Below, one piece after another: positions 42,550 through 46,932 of a stretch of 46,932 bases of DNA. The first letter of the stretch is position 1, and every line of letters begins with the position of its first letter. The notes under the pieces are model-generated. The model worked only from the letters and a program-made list of their open reading frames with translations, ran no database searches and had not been told where the DNA came from. The DNA comes from Anaerolineaceae bacterium UBA6073 (GTDB taxonomy: Bacteria; Chloroflexota; Anaerolineae; Anaerolineales; Anaerolineaceae): the NCBI GenBank assembly GCA_002436085.1, contig DIXT01000029.1, positions 1-46,932 of the forward strand, read 5' to 3'. A program made the translations under genes and the position numbers.

Positions 42550-43560
42550 CTATCCGGATGATTTTAATATTGGGAGGGTCAACAGCAGATATTCAAGCGT
42601 GAGGCGCGGATTAACATACGCGTCAAGTTGTCCGAGAGATTTCTCGTGCCGCTCCAGGATGGTCTCAATGCGCGCAAGGTTCATCTGTTCGGCGGCATCC
42701 CGCAGGAAATCCTGACGCTCCAGGTTCACCAACGGCATTTCCGCGCCGCTGCGCACAATCAGCAAATCCCTCCAAAAAGTTAGCCACGCGGAAACGAGCT
42801 GACCCGCCAGTTCGCGCTGACCGCCTTTTTTCTTTTGCAAGCCTTCCACGTACTGCAGACGCTGGCGTCTTTTTTGGCAGAGCAGTTCTTGCAGTTGGTC
42901 CAGCGCTTCTTCATAAGCGCTTAATAGCTCGGGGTCCTGCTCAAAGCGCACCGCCGCCCCCACCCTGCCGGAAGATAAATGCGCCAGCAGCGCGGCGCGT
43001 TCTTTTGGCACCTGCAGCTTTCCCTCCAGCCAGGCGCCGGCTTTTTCCATCGGGAGCGGGCGCAGGCGCACAATCTGGCAGCGCGAAGCGATGGTCGGCA
43101 GCAAATTCTCTTCCGCGTCGGCGGTCAGCACCAGCACAGCCCGGGCTGGCGGTTCCTCCAGCGATTTGAGCAGCGCGTTGGAGGCCGCGGCCGTGGCGCG
43201 CTGAAAATCCAGGATGAGCACCACACGATATTTTGCCTGGTATGGAGCAAGCGCCAGGGACTGCTGCACCGCGCGAATCTGGTCTATGCGCAGGTCCTGA
43301 TGGCCTTCATCAGGCGCCAGCACAGTCAAATCCGCAAAACTTTGCGCGTTTATCTGACGGCATACCGTGCAGACATCACAGAACTCACCGGGCGCGGGCG
43401 GGTTCTGGCAGTTCAGAGCTTTCACGAACGCCAGCGCCAGAGTGCGCCTGCCAATCCCCTGCGGTCCGGTTATCAGGTAAGCGTGGCGCAGTTTTTCTGG
43501 CTTGGTGTGTTCCTTTAAAAACGCAACCGCGGTCTCATGACCGCAAATATCCCATCCCAT
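42550..43560 (-). CDS. holB: DNA polymerase III subunit delta'
   Basis: A 336-residue clamp-loader subunit. The AAA+ fold has a degenerate Walker A (GPQGIGRRTLALAF, Lys replaced by Arg), as is common in delta' which does not hydrolyse ATP. A four-Cys zinc module (CQNPPAPGEFC, CTVC) and the arginine-finger ASRC motif are seen. TAAAAT lies 6 bp before ATG 43560 with no ribosome site, suggesting a leaderless mRNA. Confidence 0.9.
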   Translation of the reverse strand: MGWDICGHETAVAFLKEHTKPEKLRHAYLITGPQGIGRRTLALAFVKALNCQNPPAPGEFCDVCTVCRQINAQSFADLTVLAPDEGHQDLRIDQIRAVQQSLALAPYQAKYRVVLILDFQRATAAASNALLKSLEEPPARAVLVLTADAEENLLPTIASRCQIVRLRPLPMEKAGAWLEGKLQVPKERAALLAHLSSGRVGAAVRFEQDPELLSAYEEALDQLQELLCQKRRQRLQYVEGLQKKKGGQRELAGQLVSAWLTFWRDLLIVRSGAEMPLVNLERQDFLRDAAEQMNLARIETILERHEKSLGQLDAYVNPRLTLEYLLLTLPILKSSG

Positions 43561-43566
43561 GGCATG

Positions 43567-43572
43567 ATTTTA
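43567..43572 (-). promoter_or_regulatory. -10-like TAAAAT before possibly leaderless holB
   Basis: TAAAAT on the minus strand ends 6 bp before the holB ATG. With similar boxes before 34538 and pcrA it suggests leaderless transcription. Confidence 0.4.
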
Positions 43573-43663
43573 ACACAGCTCGCTCTTATGGTGAGCAAGA
43601 ACGAACTTCAACCTCTGCGTCAAATGTTTCTCTGTCAATATTCCGGGGAAATCATTTATTGTT

Positions 43664-43888
43664 GAGGGTGTTGAAAAACATTGGTTAATCGATTATATCC
43701 AAATTTTTCAAAGTTAAGAATTTAAATCTGCCCTCACCTTTCCCCTCACCAGCATCGTGCGGAAAGTTTTACACTGAAACGAGACGCTGGGGAGGGGAAT
43801 CAAAGGGGAGGGGTTTATGAACATATTGTGTTCTTCTTGAATATAAAGTTGTTCATTTTTTATTGTTGTGGACATTTTCAACACCCTC
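43664..43888. mobile_element. 225-bp MITE with 14-bp terminal inverted repeats
   Basis: GAGGGTGTTGAAAA (43664-43677) is the exact reverse complement of TTTTCAACACCCTC (43875-43888). Immediately outside both ends is the same 7-bp TATTGTT (43657-43663 and 43889-43895), a target-site duplication. There is no coding capacity inside. It is therefore a non-autonomous transposon remnant that would need a transposase supplied elsewhere. It lies 28 bp upstream of the P-type ATPase -10. Confidence 0.85.
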
Positions 43889-43916
43889 TATTGTTATTAT
43901 TATCCGTATATAGAAT

Positions 43917-43922
43917 ATAATG
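43917..43922 (+). promoter_or_regulatory. Candidate -10 of the P-type ATPase gene
   Basis: TATAAT lies 41 bp before ATG 43964. The best -35 position (TTATTA about 43894-43899) overlaps the right target duplication of the MITE, so insertion may have altered the promoter. Confidence 0.45.
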
Positions 43923-43963
43923 TAGCAATTGCCAGCGGGCAATTAAACCATGGAGGAATACCG

Positions 43964-46816
43964 ATGAGTGAGAAATTAACTACCGCTCCGGGGGGAGAGC
44001 CTAAATCAGTGAGTGTTTCCTGGCACGCGATGAACGAGTCGGAAGTGCTCAGCGCCCTGAACGTCCCTGCCGATGCTGGCTTGACGACTGAAGAAGCCGA
44101 AAAGCGCCTCCTGCAGTACGGACCGAATGAGCTGCAGGAAAAAAAGCACACCACCTTTCTGCAAATGCTCTGGGCGCAGATCAACAGCTTTGTTATCTGG
44201 CTTCTAATTGGCGCGGCGCTGATTTCTGGCCTGTTGGGTGATTACGTGGAAGCCGGCGCAATCCTTCTGATCGTCATCCTGAACGCGATTATGGGCATCA
44301 TCCAGGAATCCCGCGCGGAACAATCCCTGGCGGCGCTTAAAAAGCTGGCGGCTCCCGAAGCGCAGGTCCTGCGCGATGGGCACCGCGTTTCTTTGCCCGC
44401 CCCAAAGCTGGTGCCCGGCGATATTGTGTTTATTGAAGCCGGCAACTACATCCCGGCTGATATCCGCTTGCTGGAAGCCGTCAACCTCAGCATTGAGGAA
44501 GCCTCCCTGACCGGCGAGTCCGTGCCCGCCAAGAAGAACGCGGAAGGCGCGCTGGAGGCTGATATCCCGATTGGCGACCGCGAAAATTCCGCCTTTATGG
44601 GCACGCTGGTCACCTACGGTCGCGGCAAAGCAGTGGTCACGAGCACCGGAATGAACACACAGCTCGGTCTGATCGCCAGCATGCTGCAGACTGTGGAAGA
44701 AGAACAGACGCCCTTGATGAAGCGCCTGGACCAACTGGGCAAGACGCTGGGGATTGGCGCGATAGTTGTGTGCGTTCTGGTGTTCGCCATCGGCGTCGCG
44801 CGTTTAATGCTGGGACCCGAACACCTTTCCTTTGGCAATCCCAATTTCGTCTCCCAGCTCGTTAACCTGTTCATGATCGCGGTTTCGCTCGCCATCGCGG
44901 CGGTGCCTGAAGGTCTGCCGGCTGTGGTTACAATCAGCCTGGCTGGCGGCATGCGCGAAATGGTCAGCCGCCACGCGCTCATCCGCAAGCTCTCCTCTGT
45001 GGAGACGCTTGGTTCTGTCACGGTCATCTGCTCGGATAAAACCGGCACGCTCACCCAGAACCAGATGACCGTCACCCGCCTGTGGACGGATGGAAAAACC
45101 TTCGAGATCACAGGCAGCGGTTACGACCCGGTCGGGGACTTTCTGCTGGACGACGCGAAGGTGGACCTGCAGGATTACCCGGCAGCCCGCACCGCGCTGT
45201 GGATCGGCACGCTGAACAACGACGCCCAGCTTGAAGCGACCGGCGAGAGCGAAGGCAAAATTACCTACCGCATGGTTGGCGACCCCACCGAAGGTTCCAT
45301 TCTGGTAGCCGCCCACAAGGCTGGCGCCAGCGCGAAGGCACTTAACGAAGCTTTCCCCCGCCTGCAGGAAATCCCCTTCGATTCCGAACGTAAACGCATG
45401 GTGACTATCAATGGGCTGCGCAGCCCCAGCGGCGAAGATATCTCGCCCTTCGAACAGTCCGACCAGAATAAATGGCACGTCATCGCCGTTAAAGGCGCCC
45501 CGGATGTGGTGCTCAAGCTGTGCAAATACAAACTGCGCCTGGATAACAGCCATGAAGCGCTGACGGAAGCCTCCCGGCAGGAAATTCTTGCAGCCAACGA
45601 CGCGATGACCCGCAACGCGCTGCGCGTTTTGGGCGTGGCTTACCGGCTTGTACCCGAAATGCCCGCCGACACCAGCCCTGAAGCCCTTGAGCAGGAACTG
45701 GTCTTCATCGGTCTGATTGGCATGATTGACCCGGCCCGCTCCGAAGTCAAATCTGCCCTGGCTGAAGCCAGAACCGCGGGCATCCGCACCGTAATGATCA
45801 CCGGCGACTACCCCAACACCGCCAAGGCAATCGCCGAAGAAATCGGTTTGCTGGAGCCTGGGCACAGGGTGATGACCGGCGCAGAACTTGACGACATCAG
45901 CCCGGAAGAAATGCGCGAAGCAGTGAAAGTGACCGATGTCTACGCGCGCGTCAGCCCCGAACACAAGATGAAAATCGTGGACGCTTTGCGCGACAATAAC
46001 GAAGTGGTCGCGATGACCGGCGACGGCGTGAACGACGCCCCGGCCATCAAATTGGCGGACATTGGCATCGCGATGGGCATCACCGGCACGGACGTGGCCA
46101 AGGAGACCGCGGATATGGTGCTGACGGATGATAATTACGCTTCCATTGTTTCCGCGGTGGAACAAGGCCGCGTGATTTACAGCAACATTCGCAAGTTTGT
46201 CTACTACCTCGTGTCCTGCAACATGGCCGAGATTATGATTATCTTCCTGGGTACCCTGTTCGGATGGCCGCCAATCCTCACCGCGATCCAACTGCTGTGG
46301 CTGAACCTGGTGACGGACGGCGCGCCGGCGCTCGCGCTGGGTTCCGAGAAGGGCGATCCGGATATCATGCTCTTCCCGCCGCGCCCGACCAACGAGCCGA
46401 TTATCAACAAGTTCATGCTGCGCGGGATTGTCGTCCAGACCATCGCAATCACCGCTTCGACCCTGGGCGCCTTTGCTCTCGGGCGCAATATCAGCTTACC
46501 GCTCGGTGAGACAATGGCCTTCGTGACGCTTTCCGTCAGCGAACTGCTGCGCGCTTTCACAGCGCGTTCCGAGTACTACCCGCTGACCAAGATCGGCATC
46601 TTCAGCAACAAGGGTATGAACATCGCGGTGCTGGCTTCGCTGGCGCTCATTTTCGCGGTGGTCTATGTGCCTTTCCTGCAGCCTATCTTCAACACAATCA
46701 CAATCGATGCCGGCCATTGGCTGATGATGCTGCCGCTGATTTTATTACCCTCCATTGCTGCGGAAGTGATGAAAGCCGTCCAGTTCAAGCAGATTACCAA
46801 GGCAAACGCCAATTAA
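43964..46816 (+). CDS. Type IIA cation-transporting P-type ATPase (Ca2+-type)
   Basis: A 950-residue ion pump. Actuator TGES (about 183-186), PEGLPAV in membrane segment 4, phosphorylation loop CSDKTGTLT (Asp about 358), KGAPDVVL in the nucleotide domain and TGDGVNDAPA (about 685) are all present. NLVTDGAPALALG matches segment 6 of SERCA/PMR1-type calcium pumps (Asn and Asp ligands), supporting Ca2+ export. About ten membrane segments and an N-terminal cation-ATPase domain are expected. ATG 43964 follows GGAGGAA; a longer frame from 43868 runs into the MITE and is rejected. Confidence 0.95.
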   Translation: MSEKLTTAPGGEPKSVSVSWHAMNESEVLSALNVPADAGLTTEEAEKRLLQYGPNELQEKKHTTFLQMLWAQINSFVIWLLIGAALISGLLGDYVEAGAILLIVILNAIMGIIQESRAEQSLAALKKLAAPEAQVLRDGHRVSLPAPKLVPGDIVFIEAGNYIPADIRLLEAVNLSIEEASLTGESVPAKKNAEGALEADIPIGDRENSAFMGTLVTYGRGKAVVTSTGMNTQLGLIASMLQTVEEEQTPLMKRLDQLGKTLGIGAIVVCVLVFAIGVARLMLGPEHLSFGNPNFVSQLVNLFMIAVSLAIAAVPEGLPAVVTISLAGGMREMVSRHALIRKLSSVETLGSVTVICSDKTGTLTQNQMTVTRLWTDGKTFEITGSGYDPVGDFLLDDAKVDLQDYPAARTALWIGTLNNDAQLEATGESEGKITYRMVGDPTEGSILVAAHKAGASAKALNEAFPRLQEIPFDSERKRMVTINGLRSPSGEDISPFEQSDQNKWHVIAVKGAPDVVLKLCKYKLRLDNSHEALTEASRQEILAANDAMTRNALRVLGVAYRLVPEMPADTSPEALEQELVFIGLIGMIDPARSEVKSALAEARTAGIRTVMITGDYPNTAKAIAEEIGLLEPGHRVMTGAELDDISPEEMREAVKVTDVYARVSPEHKMKIVDALRDNNEVVAMTGDGVNDAPAIKLADIGIAMGITGTDVAKETADMVLTDDNYASIVSAVEQGRVIYSNIRKFVYYLVSCNMAEIMIIFLGTLFGWPPILTAIQLLWLNLVTDGAPALALGSEKGDPDIMLFPPRPTNEPIINKFMLRGIVVQTIAITASTLGAFALGRNISLPLGETMAFVTLSVSELLRAFTARSEYYPLTKIGIFSNKGMNIAVLASLALIFAVVYVPFLQPIFNTITIDAGHWLMMLPLILLPSIAAEVMKAVQFKQITKANAN

Positions 46817-46832
46817 TGGGTTTGGTGAGAAG

Positions 46833-46863
46833 AAGAACCTCCTTTCGGGGAGGTTCTTTTTTA
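46833..46863 (+). terminator. Rho-independent terminator of the P-type ATPase gene
   Basis: AAGAACCTCC and GGAGGTTCTT form a 10-bp stem with a short loop (TTTCGG) and T-tail, 17 bp after the stop codon. Confidence 0.9.
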
Positions 46864-46879
46864 TATCTGTCAGGAGCGA

Positions 46880-46932
46880 TTTGCGCGGTGACGAACGATC
46901 CGTCATTACCGTTTTGCCGTTATCACCATGAG
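46880..46932. repeat. Partial palindromic intergenic repeat at window end
   Basis: The last bases (GGTGACGAACGATCCGTCAT then CCGTTTTGCCGTTATCACC) match the start of the GCCGTTTTGCC family seen at 60-450 and 26.1-27.1 kb; the copy continues past the window. Confidence 0.6.

Noticed and set aside
43868..43963. Extended N-terminus for the P-type ATPase
   Set aside because: The extension begins inside the MITE and lacks family similarity, while ATG 43964 has a strong GGAGGAA site.

Overview
The window looks like chromosomal DNA of an anaerobic Chloroflexota bacterium, probably Anaerolineae. This is inferred from the moderately GC-rich coding sequence, lipoproteins with Thr/Pro linkers, a leucine T-box before leuS, tungstate/molybdopterin genes and very many short palindromic intergenic repeats. 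No rRNA, tRNA, CRISPR array or transposase gene was seen, so the placement is tentative.

Layout. 1-1.8 kb: repeats, an Imm-5-like protein and a GNAT acetyltransferase. 1.9-4.4 kb: an AT-rich foreign-looking cassette of SPL-like radical SAM enzyme, membrane-anchored beta-rich protein and beta-class DNA methyltransferase, the last interrupted by one in-frame TAA. 4.5-7.2 kb: T-box leader (CTC specifier) and leuS. 7.3-8.5 kb: tandem repeats. 8.5-14.5 kb: tungsten/molybdenum uptake locus with two near-identical Moco/Tuco-type riboswitch leaders, one before a three-module molybdopterin-oxidoreductase-like lipoprotein (followed by wtpAB) and one before tupABC. 14.6-15.7 kb: mnmA. 16.2-22.7 kb, minus strand: DUF3800-like gene, moeA, moeA-PBP fusion, moaC, moaA and a MOSC-MogA fusion. 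22.9-25.7 kb: a B12-binding protein and an opine-type dehydrogenase. 25.7-29.8 kb: repeat-rich DNA holding an AT-rich putative type II restriction-modification pair between two copies of the same truncated flavodoxin gene. 29.9-33.6 kb, minus: gdhA, an aminotransferase and a sugar nucleotidyltransferase. 33.7-39 kb: a lipoprotein, a LysM surface protein, a small sulfite-oxidase-like enzyme with a UPF0173 hydrolase, and a beta-propeller lipoprotein. 39.1-43.6 kb, minus: pcrA, a chromate transporter and holB. 43.6-46.9 kb: a 225-bp MITE with a 7-bp target duplication, then a Ca2+-type P-type ATPase with its terminator.

How the parts fit. The 8.5-22.7 kb stretch reads as one physiological theme: oxyanion import (two solute-binding/permease sets but one ATPase), cofactor-sensing RNA leaders, and molybdopterin assembly and metal insertion. 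moaD, moaE and mobA are not in this window. The single-Cys oxidoreductase at 36.1 kb is a likely cofactor user. The two AT-rich islands both encode DNA methyltransferases and look like defence or DNA-modification cargo in a repeat-rich genome.
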